Shown in pieces: positions 21,181-33,691 of a stretch of DNA of 64,000 nucleotides. Each line of letters starts with the position of its first letter. The stretch's first letter is position 1. This stretch comes from Cheilinus undulatus. Taxonomy: Eukaryota; Chordata; Actinopteri; Labriformes; Labridae. The notes under the pieces are model-generated. The model saw nothing but the letters and a program-made list of their open reading frames with translations, made no database searches and was not told where the DNA came from. The position numbers and the translations under genes were made by a program. The stretch covers positions 35,625,196 through 35,689,195 of the forward strand of contig NC_054873.1 in NCBI RefSeq assembly GCF_018320785.1. Reading direction: 5' to 3'.

Positions 21181-24100
21181 GACTCCCCCAGGAGAGGTGA
21201 CGGCCACTCACAGCTGTGTGTAAGCAGACGGGCTTAATGATGGCAACACGAGCTGCGTGTGTTTCTATTGAACTGTTCCTACCGGGAGGACTTAATGAGC
21301 CTATTGATTACCATCCCCCTGCTCTATAAATACTCATCCCGGCCAGAAATACCACCTGAGAAGGCTTGAATCTCTCTCCCTGGTTCACCTTCTTATTTCG
21401 ATCCATCTATTCCTGTCTCTATCTTCCCCTCTAATTCCCCATTGCAGCTCATTTTACCCTCCCTCTCCTTCCTTTTTATCCCTTTTCTCCACCATTTTTG
21501 TACTCTCTGGCTCTTATATCAGACACTCAGTACGTTCACATGCAGAGTAAGGTCAAATTATTGTGTTAGTATGACTAAAGATGGACTTTAAAAAAGCAAG
21601 TTAACATGTTAGACTGAAACTGTTATAAACCTGATTTCTAAAAGTCGATCTAATTGATTATGTAGTTGGAGATAGATTTACTCTTTCATGTCTATGCCTC
21701 AATCATACCAAAACTAGACTAGGTGTTTGGACTTTGACTTAGAAGTTGATGCACATAAATGCTAAGCATGGCAAGTTGCATTGTTTTCCGCCTTTGGTTA
21801 TCACTATTAGCTAGACGGATAAGGTGCATCACCTTTGCCAAAGGAAAATTATAGAATGTGTTAGAAATGAACAGAGCTGCAAAAATGTGTCTCATGTTTT
21901 CATTCTTTGCCATACAGCTAGTTTACTGCTTGCTAACTTGTTAGCAATGTCAACAGGAAAAAGGTACATAGCTGAAACAGGACAAATCCACACCTTCTGT
22001 AGTGGAAGCAGCCATGCCACCATCAGTAAATCGATTCTCCAGCTATGCATGCATACTGGGACAAGCCCAGTAGTCCAGTTAAATTACCTAATGGAGTTGT
22101 ACCTCTAGTTTGACTTTTCTATGCATGTAAACGTACTGATTTATGGATGTATGCTATGTACAAAAATTAAAACCAGTCTTGAGAACTGTATAATGTAGAA
22201 TATTTAAAATGTAAAAGTTTTAATAAGCAGTTACAATGATTATAAGGGGCAAGATGGATCAAAGATGTGTCTACATGTTGTTTCTTTGATTTTGGGCTCT
22301 GTCAATGTGAAGTGGTTTGATTGGACGATTCTGATGAGAAGGATTAATATGAAAGTAATTCTAGCCTGAGCAGTTAAGCAAGCTTGTAATTAAGGCAACG
22401 CTGTACACATGCACTCCTGAAAAATTCTAGAAAGTTTCATGCATGTTTCACAAATTGAACTCTTGACTTCCGTTCAGTCTTAGTAGGTAAGACATGATTT
22501 GAAACTTGTAACAGGAATTGGTTTGAAGGCATTGAGGACAATGCAGTGTATGCACTGTAATAATAATTATTTGTAGTGTCAGCATATGAGCATTGGGGAG
22601 CATACTTGCCAACAGAAAGCATAATGAGGTTTTCTGTGCATTAAAGTCCCTGTAGAGTGATTTAAGAAATCTGTGTTTTAGTTTGTTGTATGATAGGTCA
22701 CTGTGTTATAAACCACCAGGCCAAATTTCAGTCATGAAAAACATCTTTAAGTTTTTAAAATTAAGCTTGAAAATAATAAATTAGGCAGTAAAATCTTCTT
22801 TAGGATGGTGTGGGCGTGTGGGTTGAAATAGATGAATGCACGCCCACTCATTGAGAAATACAGTCCTCTCGGATTAAAAACAAGTCTTTTGATCAGAGCA
22901 GCTGCCTGGCTCTGTGCCACAGCAGAGAGCCATACATTGGGGATTACATTTACTGTTTTCTGGCACAAATCTCTCTGTTATGATACTTTTAATGACCCGT
23001 AGGACACTGTGGCACATAGATTTGGGAAATTTACCTCACAATGAACAAAAATACGGCATGAAGCTGGCTGTTTAACTTTCAATGAAGGCAGTGACATCAG
23101 CTAACAACAGAATGTATTAAAATTAACTGCATGGTAATTTTATATCGTTGTAGCATTGGTGGGACAGGATAATTTATAGGCTCCTATATTTGCCCTGCTC
23201 AAGTAGCCAGGAAAGGACAACTTTCTAACAGTCAAAATCAAAAAATATATTTTCACATGTATACAGCAACCATATTCCGACATATCTTGTGTGTTTAGAC
23301 AGAAAGATTGGATTTCACTTTACAGGGACTAAGAGTTCGACAGCTGCATGCAAAAACTGCTTGGCAAATGCCATCACCCTCTCCCATTCAGTCTTGCTGA
23401 ATTCTACTGAATATTTCCAGAAGTGCTCTCACATAGGCATATCCTGACTTCTCATGAAAAATGTACTCAAAAACTGGCCTGTCAACTCAAAGTCAAGATT
23501 CTGCAATTTGTGTTCACACATGCTGCTTGTACATTTTCAGGAGTTTTGCGCATGTGTGACAGCACTTTAAGACACAGAACTTTGGCATGTTTATGGCTAA
23601 CATCCACACTACTCCAGCCCAAAAACTGCAACCTTTGAGATGATTGATGACCTGTGTTACCAGTGAAGACATGTCCGTCCTTGATTTTCACACCCATGTC
23701 ATTTTACCCTTTCTTGGGAAAAAAAAAACCTCCTAAATTTTCCAGTTAGCCAGACATGGACAACTATTAATAGGCGTTGTTGACCTTTTGGATATGCTAG
23801 CTGCTGTTGTGCTGTCTTCTTCTACACAAGTGAGCAGGAGGTAGGCAAACATTTTCTTGACTTCTGTGTCCAGCGTTGTCATCAGCCCAAAATGGAGTGC
23901 AAGAAACAGTGCCTGTTTTTGCTCCCTCTATCATCATGTGCATGGCTGCTCATGTGATATGCTCTTTGAACGTGTCTTAGAATAGTTTGGAGATGTTGTC
24001 GGAGTACTTACTTAGATGGAGATCAGCTCGTGTTAAAATGAAGTTTTAAAAACAAAAACACTGCAGCGTGGAGGTTGCCCAACAGGATCTACTTCTCTTA

Positions 24101-25769
24101 TCAGATTGATCCAAATCAAACCTGCTTCGTGTTCGAACACTGTACAACAGAACGGGACAATCTTCAGAACTTGTGTGTCAAAGTGGCTGTTTTGGTGTTC
24201 TTCTTTGTGTTTATTCAGATTTGTTGTTGAATTTTCTGCCTGTATTCATTTTATTTTGCTTTGAATGCCTTATTTGGATTGAAGGTGACTGTATAGGTGC
24301 TTCCTCTTTTCAGTGCCTGAAGGATTGTAGATTAGAAAGTGAACAGCAACGAAACCAAACTCCACAGACATCGATCAGTCAGTGCAGGCAGGGAATTTTC
24401 CGCTCCTCTTACTGCCAGATGAACCAGAGATCTCTTGGTCCCTGTGATAGCCAGCGTCACTTCAACAACAATGATTAGTGGGAGCTTGGGTTACCATTGC
24501 AATTATAGGTGGACATTACCTTTATCATAACATTACACTATCTTTTTAAGTTTGTAAAGCATGAAGTTGTTTGATTGTGTTTTAATGTTTGATTTAAGGC
24601 GTTGAAGATTTCCCACAACAACACTGAAACCTCATGCAGATATATTTTTGGAAATGTCTCAGTCTCAAAATAAACAAATCATTCTCAAGTGTCTTGTTCC
24701 ATCAGGAGAAGACATTAGTGTCTCTATAGCGGGGGTAAACATGCTGGATCTTTTTTAATAGGACAAGAGCAAGTTTTTGCCCCTAATTTGCCTTGTTGCC
24801 CACGTATTTGCCAGGGAAATTTATTCATATTATTAAGGAAGATGCATAGGAGGGGATCTACATAAAAACAGGTGATATTTAAAGGTAGAGGAATAAAATG
24901 TATAATGGTGACTGCATGAGTACACTAAAAGCTGGCTCCTTTATTCATATCAAAGCTTTGCATTGAGTTGCCTATAATTTTCTTATTGGTGTAAAGGGCA
25001 GATGGCTTTAGTCACATCCACCTGTGACTGAGCAGCTTCCTCCTCCAACATTGTTTCAGTTTTTGTCTATTTTATTACACAGAGGGTTTATTTGTACACA
25101 AAGTTCAGCTGAACTCAGCAGCACTTTTGTTTTGTAATCTTGTGAGAATAAAATCATGCCCTCTGACACATTTGACTTTGGTGATTGGTGTTTTGAAAGC
25201 AGAAAAACAGATGATTCTTGAGCTAATGTTTGTGTTGTAAATACCCCTGTTCTGCATAATATCAGCACGATCTCAGAGTCAGCACAATGGAGAACAACAC
25301 AGAGAACATTACAGCAACTTCACTGACTTATTCTGAGTCGTACTGGATTGTTGTTGAGTTTTACACCATGTCCATGTTTTGTGCTTGTGCTTTTGCTCAT
25401 GCAACTGCAACCACACTGTGCCATTTTGAAAAAAGTGATATTTACAGCACACTATTAGTCACTTTGTCTGACACCAACCACTGCTCTCAACAAACCCGAT
25501 TTAAAAATTACTTCAGTAAACAATGATTACAAAAGCATTAAAACTGAATTATATAGCCACACAAAAAATCTTAGAAGTATTTCTTGCAAGGTTTATAAAA
25601 ATGCCTACAGAAAGGCCTTTAAGTTTACATTAGTGCTGCTATTGTACTTTGTAGAATTACCTTTAATTTAAAAGAAAGGAAAAATAGTAAGTACCTTAAA
25701 AAACAGGTTTTTTTTTTACATTTTTTATGCTGTTTAATACATGTATGATCCCATCTCTACACAGGATCT
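21181..25769 (+). other. chmp1a 3' UTR and intergenic DNA
   Basis: The 3' UTR begins here. Its end is unclear: AATAAA-type hexamers appear only much further on (for example near 24667), and none was assigned. About 95-170 bases past the stop is a dense patch of TTAATGA homeodomain-type cores and a TATAAATA box. No supported coding gene; short frames near 21.8, 23.5 and 24.2 kb lack family resemblance. Confidence 0.4.
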
Positions 25770-26287
25770 CTGGAGTTCAGTCAGAGTGACCATCAGGTCC
25801 CTGATCACCTCTCTTACTAAGGCCCTTCTCCCCCAATTGTTCAGTTTGGCGATCAGCTCTTGGAAGAGTCCTGGTTGTGCCAAACTTCTTACATTTGAGA
25901 ATCATGGAGGCTACTGAGCTCTTTGATCTTTCAGTGCAGCAGAACTTCTTTGTAGCCTTCTCCAGACGACAATCCTGTCTCTGAGCTCTACGGGCAGTTC
26001 CTTGACCTCCTGGCTTGGTTTGTGCTAAATCACCAGCTGTGAGGCCTTCCATAAAAGGTGTGCGCTTTTCCAAATCATGCCCAGTCAATTTAATTTACCA
26101 CAGCTGGACTCCAATCAAGGTGTAGAAACATCTCAGCAAAGACTGAGAGAAAGGGTTTTTGCAAAAGGTCTGAATACTTATGTCAATGTGATATAATATG
26201 TGATTTGTTTTTCTTTACTGTGGCAGGCTGCAACATAACACAACTGGAAAAAGTGAAGGGCGTCTGAATACTTTCTGAATGCACTTA
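25770..26287 (-). pseudogene. Broken Tc1-like element with a transposase fragment
   Basis: Minus-strand translation around 25780-25960 contains KCKKFGTTRTLPRADRQ, the DNA-binding region of Tc1 transposases, degraded and truncated. The right end GGCGTCTGAATACTTTCTGA then ATGCACT is the complement of the family terminal repeat seen at 1882. The left end is missing. Same family as 1882-2482. Confidence 0.75.
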
Positions 26288-27940
26288 CAGATTATATTGT
26301 AATTGCAATATTGTCCTACGTGATTGCAATGGCACATCATTACAAAACCTGCAGCACTACTCAAATATACATGAACATGACGATGACTAGTTCAGAATGC
26401 CACAATGCTGACTCTAGAAAACCTCTAGAAAATAACACCCGACTTTGTAATATATCACGTATAGGCAATCCTATTTAAGTTGTTTTTTCCTCTTAACACA
26501 GGTTTGAGTTGGTGGGATTTCTGCTCTGCCTTTGTTGCCGTCGAACTAGTGCCAAGCCATGTAGCAGAGTTAAATCTGTGAGGACTGGTGCTTTATTGGC
26601 ATTTTGGGACAATGCTTTTGGATTAGTCATCATAGCTGCTTATGATTTCATTTGCAACACGTGGAAAATAACTGCTGCTCTCGATTAGTTCATGAATATT
26701 TACACATGATATTGTCTCTACACACAAAGGCAACCACTTGCAGCTGTGATCTCAGAGTAAACAAATGAACCTGTAGCATGAACAGTAGACTAACAGATAA
26801 TCCTGTTATTTTTCTACTGGTTTAAGTGTGATGAGTGAGTGAAATAAAACTGAGTGGGCTGTTTGAGTCTCTCTTAACTCTCTCTCCCTCTGTGTTTCTC
26901 TCTCCGTCACAGCTTGTGAAATAAGTCATGAGGTATAATTTCATACCTTGGATAAGAAATTAGACAGCCATGGGGGAGGGGAGCAGCACAGGCAGACAGG
27001 GGATGTGCGTGCCAGCAGCCCCATAACCACAGGCTGTCGTTTCATTAAATGTCAAAGAGGGGGCTCGAGTCATCACCCCAGCAGGTTGTCTTGGCGTGTA
27101 CTGAGTGTTTCCACTGTGGACTCCCCTGCCTTTTCTCTCTGTGAAAGCCTTGACTTAGCCATGCTGACAGAAGGAGGACACGCAGCTCATGGAAACACAA
27201 TAGATGGTGCCATCCCAGGACTGGCTTTACTACTTTGAGCAGAGTGGTGGGTGGCCTGGGTGGTATTTTCACCAGAAATTACTAACCCAGTGTCCTCACT
27301 GACCCTCTGTGGACTAAAGAGATGGATGTTACGAAATGAAAAAGGCTCTTAGATCTGTAAGTAACTCCCAGCAGGAGTGTGTTACTATTAAAAGACATGC
27401 TCACTGGGTTATGCTGACAGAATAGGAGTCCCCCTTTAAAGCTACATTCCCGAGATTGGCGGTAGTGTCAGATTTCCCTGTTGTGTCTGCTGTTTGTGTA
27501 CAACAAATAAGCTATAGCCCACTTGGCAGCTGATGTGTAACCGGAAACTGCTCTGTAAGCGAGGTGTGTAAGCATAATGGATCAGTGTCACAAGATACTA
27601 CAGGGATCAGAGGACAGGAAGCAGAAACTAACAGTGAAAGTCAGGATTAAGTGGGCTATAGAGAGGAGCGTCACCATTTCCATATCTGCAAAAGACAATA
27701 GGAGTGAAAGGGGATGTGGAAACTGAGCTAAAAATAAACACCAAACATTCTGGTATTCATGACTTGAACCGGCTTGACTCTTTGCTAGATTACTTTGTGA
27801 TGTGATTGCAATTCCGCCATTTTATTTAGAGGACAGGAAATTAAAAGCATGCCACCCTGTTTGTTCTGGGTAATCCCTGTTTGCCCCTCTACCCTCGCCC
27901 CCCCCTTGGCAGATAGAAATCACGGTGTTCCCTCTCCCAT
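26288..27940. other. Intergenic, no gene seen
   Basis: Mixed-composition DNA. The stretch 26900-27240 is more GC-rich and repeat-free and could be a conserved non-coding element, but no motif or frame supports a specific call. Confidence 0.35.
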
Positions 27941-27949
27941 GTGACCGCC

Positions 27950-28075
27950 CCTGCTCATTGGCTGAGGAACGAGTGTACAGTTTGTGCTGCTCCGATTGGA
28001 TTAATGACGGGTTACGTAAAGGTAGTCATAGTGACCCAAAGGGAGACAGGAAGTGGATTTGCCTGTTAAAGTAAG
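27950..28075. promoter_or_regulatory. CCAAT / PAR-bZIP site cluster
   Basis: Within 120 bases there are two inverted CCAAT boxes (ATTGG at 27957 and 27995) and a perfect palindromic GTTACGTAA site (TTACGTAA 28012-28019, the DBP/HLF/E4BP4 consensus), followed by ACAGGAAGTGG, an ETS-type word. The cluster looks like a promoter or enhancer, but no transcript start or downstream exon is visible. It may act on slc10a3, 1.8 kb away, or on an unseen non-coding RNA. Confidence 0.45.
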
Positions 28076-28544
28076 GGAACAGAACTCATCATGAAACAGT
28101 CAACACACAGAGAAAAAAACAAAAAACAAAAACATTTTCAGTCTTGCTGTTTTCAGATTTTTTTTCTATGGTTTAATCTTTTGTTTGTAGAAAACACAAT
28201 ACACACACACACACCCCCACACACATATATATGAAAGTGCTTTAAAAAACAAGTTATTTATTTATTTTTTAAAGGCAAGGGGAAAAACATAGAAAAAAGC
28301 AAGGGTTCAAGACTGTAAATGTTTCATCCCAAGAAGGAAGGAACTACGAATCCAACATTCAGTTTTATTTAAGGGAATAGCTTTCAAAGCTTTCAAACCT
28401 TATTTTTCTAATTTACCTTTACTGTAGTGACTATATTTGTATATTATTTGTATAATATAATTTGCGGATTTATCGCTTCAATCCAAGCAGCGGAATGTAT
28501 TGTCATCCATAGTTGAAAGCTTTTGCTCAGCAGACATTTCCATG

Positions 28545-28580
28545 GTAGACACCCAACCAATCAGAGACGTCGCTGTGACT
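28545..28580. promoter_or_regulatory. CCAAT and CRE-like site pair
   Basis: CCAATCAGAGACGTCGC combines a CCAAT box (28557-28561) with a GACGTC CRE-type core (28566-28571). It is isolated, about 1.2 kb upstream of the slc10a3 coding start. Confidence 0.3.
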
Positions 28581-29299
28581 CTCAAGGATTGTGGGTGTGG
28601 TAGTATTTTTGGCTGACCTCATGAGTAAACTATGTTTTTCTTAAAACGAGGTTGGTATGGTGTAAACTTTTGTCTTCTTCAGGAGCAAATAACATTGTTT
28701 TCCACTCAGGTAGCATGGTCTAATTTGGATACTTTATAATACTGCTAATAATCAGATATGCTGTGGAGAAATTGAATAGGATTTTTGCTTCCATGACCTA
28801 ACTGTTGGGCCCTATTATCTGCCTTGTTCAACTTGAATAATCCATTACCCTTTGTAAATCCAGAACTGAAAAGTAGGATATATATTCAAGCCTGTCTTCA
28901 CACAGCATGTAGGCTATGTATGCTGGCATTTTCATCTCCCCTTTAAAATATACTTGGTTTAAGTAGGCTAATTTCCACAGTATAGATTTGTTTGTTCTTA
29001 TTTTAATGTATTTATTTTGGTGATTGAATTTACATTTTACTTAAATTACGTAGCCTATGTATAGAATAATTATAGCTACATTAAGGTTTACCAAATAGGC
29101 TCTTGTTGTTGTCCCTGTTCTAAATGTACTCCTTGAAAAGGAAAAATAGTACAAAAACTAGTTTCCACTGTGTTAAATTCGGGGATTTACAGGCTACTTG
29201 AAGGCGGTGTCACAAGACAATTCCTCATACTGTCGGTAAATCCAGTTTTAATCCCGCCTCACCCCCGCCACAGCCCCTTTGATGAGAGGCTCTTATTTT

Positions 29300-29786
29300 G
29301 GCAAAGAAAAACCGGAAGTCCGCCATTTCCAAACGACACTAACTTCACCGTAACCGCTGTGAGCAGCAAATAAACGGCAGCTGAGCTACGATGCTCTCAG
29401 TTCCCATTTACCGGGAGATAATTCAACGGACGCGGAGAAAAGGTACTAGTTTATCGTGAGGAACGTTTTATCATCGAGTATACTCTCAAGGAGCCGTGAG
29501 AGACCTGTGGGAGTGTGGTTTCTGTGTGCCGGGGCTGCTGCTGTTTAGCCCGGCTTGGACCGGACAGGGCGGGGTGATGTTTAGGTTCCGGTATAAAGGC
29601 AGCGAGAAAATGGGAATCAGACGAGATGTGGAGCCGACGGTCGACGCTGTCGTATTTTACCGGAGACTAGAATGAGAAATTTACCGTCTTGGATTAACAG
29701 GGCGGCGGTGTAACCGTCTGGGGAGGCCGCTGTCGGGGGAGATTGGTGTCTCTGCGGCGCCTCTCCGCCCCCTGTCCGTCAATAAG
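29300..29786 (+). promoter_or_regulatory. slc10a3 promoter and 5' leader with an upstream ORF
   Basis: GC- and CpG-rich. ACCGGAAGT (29311-29319) is an ETS core, followed at once by CCGCCATTT, a YY1-type element on the other strand; the composite is typical of TATA-less promoters. An ATG at 29391 opens a 22-codon frame starting MLSVPIYREIIQ and ending at a TGA at 29457-29459. It passes a donor-like AAAAG/GTACTA at 29442, so it is either an upstream ORF in the leader or part of a spliced leader exon. The coding start chosen is 29787, which gives a signal peptide. Confidence 0.55.
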
Positions 29787-31202
29787 ATGAGGACGCTTTT
29801 TACATTCTGTTGTCTCTTCCTTATTACCGGCGGAGCGGACCGGGCGTGGGCGACCGGAAACCTGACAGTCGATGACAGCAATGACAGCAACCTGACGGCC
29901 GACAGCAGCAGCAGGTATATAAGAATCGGGGACGGGTCTTCTCAGGAGTTTGAGTTTCCTGAAAACACCAACGGCGTGATTGTAATCTCTAGCTGGTACA
30001 GGAGCTCCGCGGCCAGCAGGAAGGGCCGTCAGAGCTGGAAGCAGACTGTGAAAGTCCGCTCCCTGGACCCGGAGGTCCTTTCCATCCTGAATGTGACGGA
30101 CAGCGGCCACGCAGGACCAGCCAGGAGCTACATTATCAGCATCCGCTCCGGCTTCCCAGGCAGAGCTCAGCTGCAGATCCAGCTGCTGGATTTGGACCAG
30201 GACGCGGTCCCAGTTCTGGTCGAGGAGAGGACAGACTACTCCATCAGAGTGGCTCCTGGGAGTGATGACCCGGCCACCCGGCTCATCCAGTCGGGTGGCC
30301 TGTCACATTTCTCTGAGAACCCCGTTCTGTTTGCCTTGCTGCCCCTCATCTTTGTCAACAAGTGTGCCTTCGGGTGCAAGGTGGAGGTGGAGGTGCTGCG
30401 GGGTCTCCTCAGGAGCCCTGTGCCCCTGCTCCTTGGGGTGCTGGGTCAGTTCATGGTAATGCCTTTGTATGCCTACTGTGTATCCCAGCTAGCTGCGTTG
30501 CCCAAAGCTCTCTCCTTGGGACTGGTCATCACCTGCTCAGCCCCTGGTGGAGGTGGGGGCTACCTGTACAGCCTGCTATTGGGTGGAGATGTCACCTTGG
30601 CCATTTCCATGACGCTGGTGTCCACAGTGGTGGCAGCAGCAGCCATGCCTTTGTCATCAGCATTTTATGGATGGCTGCTGGGGGTCCACGCTGCCTTGCA
30701 CGTGCCATTTGTGAAGATCCTGGGTACCCTCCTCTTCATCGCCATCCCCATCTCCCTTGGCATGCTGGTGAAGCTCCGCCTACCCGCCCTTACACGCGTC
30801 CTACTCAAGCTCATACGCCCGTTCAGCCTGGTGCTCATAGTCGGTGGCATCTTCATGGCTTACCAAATGGGGGCATCCATCTTGGCTAATGTGCAGCTGC
30901 AGATCGTGGCAGTCGGGATGACAGTGCCTTTGCTGGGGCTGGTGGTCGGAGGTGTCCTGGCCAAGCTCACAGGTCTGCCCCCACCTCAGAGGAAGACAGT
31001 CAGCATCGAGGTGGGGGTTCAGAACAGCTTGCTGGCGCTTGCTGTCATGCAGCTGTCCTTTCGCCGTGTTGAGGCTGACTTTGCATCCCAGGCACCCTTC
31101 ATCGTGGCCCTCAGCAGCACCTCGGAGATGCTCCTCATCGTCCTGGGATACTTCGCTCATCGAAGACTGTGTGGGTCTGCCGTCCCCAGGAGTGACGCCT
31201 GA
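29787..31202 (+). CDS. slc10a3: Solute carrier family 10 member 3 (P3 protein)
   Basis: Single-exon frame of 471 aa; human SLC10A3 is 477 aa and also has an uninterrupted coding exon. Residues 1-22 are a signal peptide. Residues 23-175 are a luminal or extracellular domain with N-glycosylation sites NLT25, NLT35 and NVT102 and the conserved IGDGSSQEFEFPE motif. From 176 on, the bile-acid:sodium symporter fold of about nine or ten membrane helices starts at SENPVLFALLPLIFVNKCAF. SAPGGGGGYLYSLLLGGDVT (251-270) and EVGVQNSLLAL (408-418) match family core motifs; the E408-V-G-V-Q412 pattern corresponds to sodium-site residues of bacterial homologues. The family is named after bile-acid carriers, but SLC10A3 is an orphan with no established substrate. 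SLC10A5 also has one coding exon but is less similar. ETS/YY1 promoter upstream, polyadenylation signal at 31743. Confidence 0.95.
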   Translation: MRTLFTFCCLFLITGGADRAWATGNLTVDDSNDSNLTADSSSRYIRIGDGSSQEFEFPENTNGVIVISSWYRSSAASRKGRQSWKQTVKVRSLDPEVLSILNVTDSGHAGPARSYIISIRSGFPGRAQLQIQLLDLDQDAVPVLVEERTDYSIRVAPGSDDPATRLIQSGGLSHFSENPVLFALLPLIFVNKCAFGCKVEVEVLRGLLRSPVPLLLGVLGQFMVMPLYAYCVSQLAALPKALSLGLVITCSAPGGGGGYLYSLLLGGDVTLAISMTLVSTVVAAAAMPLSSAFYGWLLGVHAALHVPFVKILGTLLFIAIPISLGMLVKLRLPALTRVLLKLIRPFSLVLIVGGIFMAYQMGASILANVQLQIVAVGMTVPLLGLVVGGVLAKLTGLPPPQRKTVSIEVGVQNSLLALAVMQLSFRRVEADFASQAPFIVALSSTSEMLLIVLGYFAHRRLCGSAVPRSDA

Positions 31203-31742
31203 TTGTAGCCGCAGTTCTTTTTTCAGAACTTTTTTAAGAATGACCCCTTTCAAACCTGTGGAAGTTTTGGCTACGAGACGCCTAACAATCACCGATCCAT
31301 TCCTCACTGTTGTACACAGGACAGTGAATGGACTTTTTAAGTGTTTTGTTGTTGTTTTGGTATTTTTCATGAAAACCAAAGGCCTTTTACCCCTCTGAGA
31401 CCTTTTTGTGTTATTTTACAGTATGTACTTTTTAAAATCAGATTATACTGTGAGGTACGTAATGTAAATATTCCTAAAAAGAGAAATACCTATAAAATAA
31501 GATATTTTTGTACCAGATTACTTTTTGTAATCAAAAAGCAAAGATTGATTTGCATCATGTTTACAAGAGGTCCATGTGTCTTAGCCTGGGGAAAAGCTTT
31601 TTTGGGGGGTTTAAGTATAAATGTTTGTGAATCAAACAGGAACATGATGGTGGTGTTTTGAAAGTATTTGCTATTGATTGTGTTTCCTGGATCTGCGAAT
31701 CCATGTACTTGAATATTGGAGAGGAGAGAAGAGGAAAAAGTA

Positions 31743-31748
31743 AATAAA
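31743..31748 (+). terminator. slc10a3 polyadenylation signal
   Basis: AATAAA about 540 bases past the stop codon, followed by a TTGAGTTTGT-type T/G-rich stretch within 30 bases. Confidence 0.65.
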
Positions 31749-33690
31749 ACATTGTTAAAGCAGACTTGAGTTTGTCAGCACTGTATGTATTCAGGGAAAC
31801 ACGACCAACAGGCTGAACGGTTCAACTGACTGTATAATCAGAATACCAACACGTGGCTGTTTGCACCTTGTGAAGGTTAAGTTTCACTCAACACAAAGAA
31901 AGTAGAAGTAAGAAAAACTTCAAAATATGTTTTATATTCCAATTTTTCATCATATGTTCTAATAATTTTTGACCAAAGCTGTTGATAAACATGTTATTCT
32001 TTAGTGAAATGTGCTCAAAGTCACAATTTAAGCCTTTTAAAGTCTCTAAATGAGCAGAATGTAGCTTAGTCTCTACTGCTCTTAAAGTTCACAAAGTTGT
32101 AAAAATGGAAAAACAACATGGTAAAAAAATGTCTTTGCAGATAATGTGTTACCGTTGAATGATACACAGAACGCTGTGTTCAGTTTTCAAGGGGATGTTT
32201 TGTTTGTACTTTGGATTATAGAGGGCCAAAGATGTTTTCTAAATTTTTTTGTTCACCTCCAGAAAGTCATGTTGCTGTTTTTTGCAAAATGCCAGAGTCA
32301 AACATTGAAAAACCTGTGCAACTTTAATGAATTGTATTTGTACAAACAAAACTTGAACATGCTTTGTGTTAGATCAAGACATTTAAATTCCTACTAGTTC
32401 ATGGCAAAAATCAAACACATGTAAGTGTTGATAACCTTTGGGGGAAAACAAAAAAAACTTCTAGTTAGTAAAAAAATACAGTGCTCAAACAAGAAAGGGT
32501 CTTGTATCAAAGAAAGTAGATTAAAGGAATGAAACATCTCTAAATAGCACAGGAAAGTGTTGAAGAATTACATGAAAACAATGCAACAGGCTGTACAGAT
32601 GTATCACCTTCCTGCAGTTTAGTAACTTATTGTTCCAGAGGACAAGGTCCAGCTTTTATCAGCTTCCTCTTGTTGAACTACATGTGATGCAGTGAACTCT
32701 TCAAAGAAGGAACATGAATTAGCTTAAACCCTTTCTGTTTACCACCATGACAAAAACAAAACTTTCCACCCTCAGAAACAGCCCACAGCTCCAGTGAATA
32801 AGAGGGGAGGGGTTTAATTTGTAGGTATTTTTATGTAAAGGGTGCATTTCCTGTTTATGCGTGGAGCAGCAGACCTCGCTGCGCTTTCATTAACACGTTT
32901 TCTGAGGGAGTTTTTGTGGAGGAGAACAAGAGGGTTGAGACATGCTGTTTAAGCTCAGCAGATTGGACTGAGCTCTCAGGAATGTAGCACAGCTGTAAAG
33001 CCTCCAGGCTGGGGGCTGAAGCTGCTTCTCATTCAGCGCTGGTGCCATGCAAACTCCTGTGGTCGACCGGCAGAGGAGAAGTTGAGGTCTCGGGTTGTGT
33101 TTTTAAAAAATGAGTGAGCAATATGATCTCTCTGCTTCCCTTTTACAAATTATTTTTATAACAAGAGATGGTTTGGTATAGGATAATAATTGATTTTAGT
33201 CACATGATACATATATCATGAATATAGATGTGCTGACCTATATAAGTGTTAACAGGAACTCAATAGATTTATACAATAGCTGGGAACATAATGCACCACT
33301 GACATACATACAGGTTTTTATAATTAGTTTGTGTATTCTTATACTAGTTAGTAAAATCATAATTGAAACCAATGTACACATATTATCCAGAAGTTATTAC
33401 AAGAAAGGAGAAAAAGAGAGAGTAAAATTCTTTTACTTTTTATATATTATTCAGCTAAGTTCAGTTTATTCCACATGGTTGTTTACTTTACTAAGAACTG
33501 TAAAAATACATGAATGATGGTAATAGAAAACTACAGCTTTGAACAAAATGACAGATAATACACGTCACTTGGGTACCAGCATCTATACTGACTCAGCGCT
33601 CTCTTCTCTTTTAACTAGGCCTACTTAAACATTTTACACTACACATCACATTCAGCCAGTGCCTCTAGTATCAACTAATGCCACACTACA
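31749..33690. other. Intergenic DNA after slc10a3
   Basis: AT-rich with no supported gene. A moderately GC-rich island near 32860-33080 contains CATGCAAAC (octamer-like) but no frame or promoter signature strong enough to call. Confidence 0.4.
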
Positions 33691-33691
33691 C

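Noticed and set aside
24173-24478. 101-codon frame downstream of chmp1a
   Set aside because: No homology, no splice context and ordinary AT-rich composition.
29694-30110. 138-codon minus-strand frame over the start of slc10a3
   Set aside because: It is an antisense shadow of a GC-rich coding exon. It has no domain and disagrees with the signal-peptide reading on the plus strand.
30362-31379. Other long frames overlapping slc10a3 on both strands
   Set aside because: They are in the wrong frames of a clearly conserved transporter gene.
32146-33517. Two short plus-strand frames after slc10a3
   Set aside because: AT-driven open frames with no conserved motif, in DNA without promoter or splice signals.
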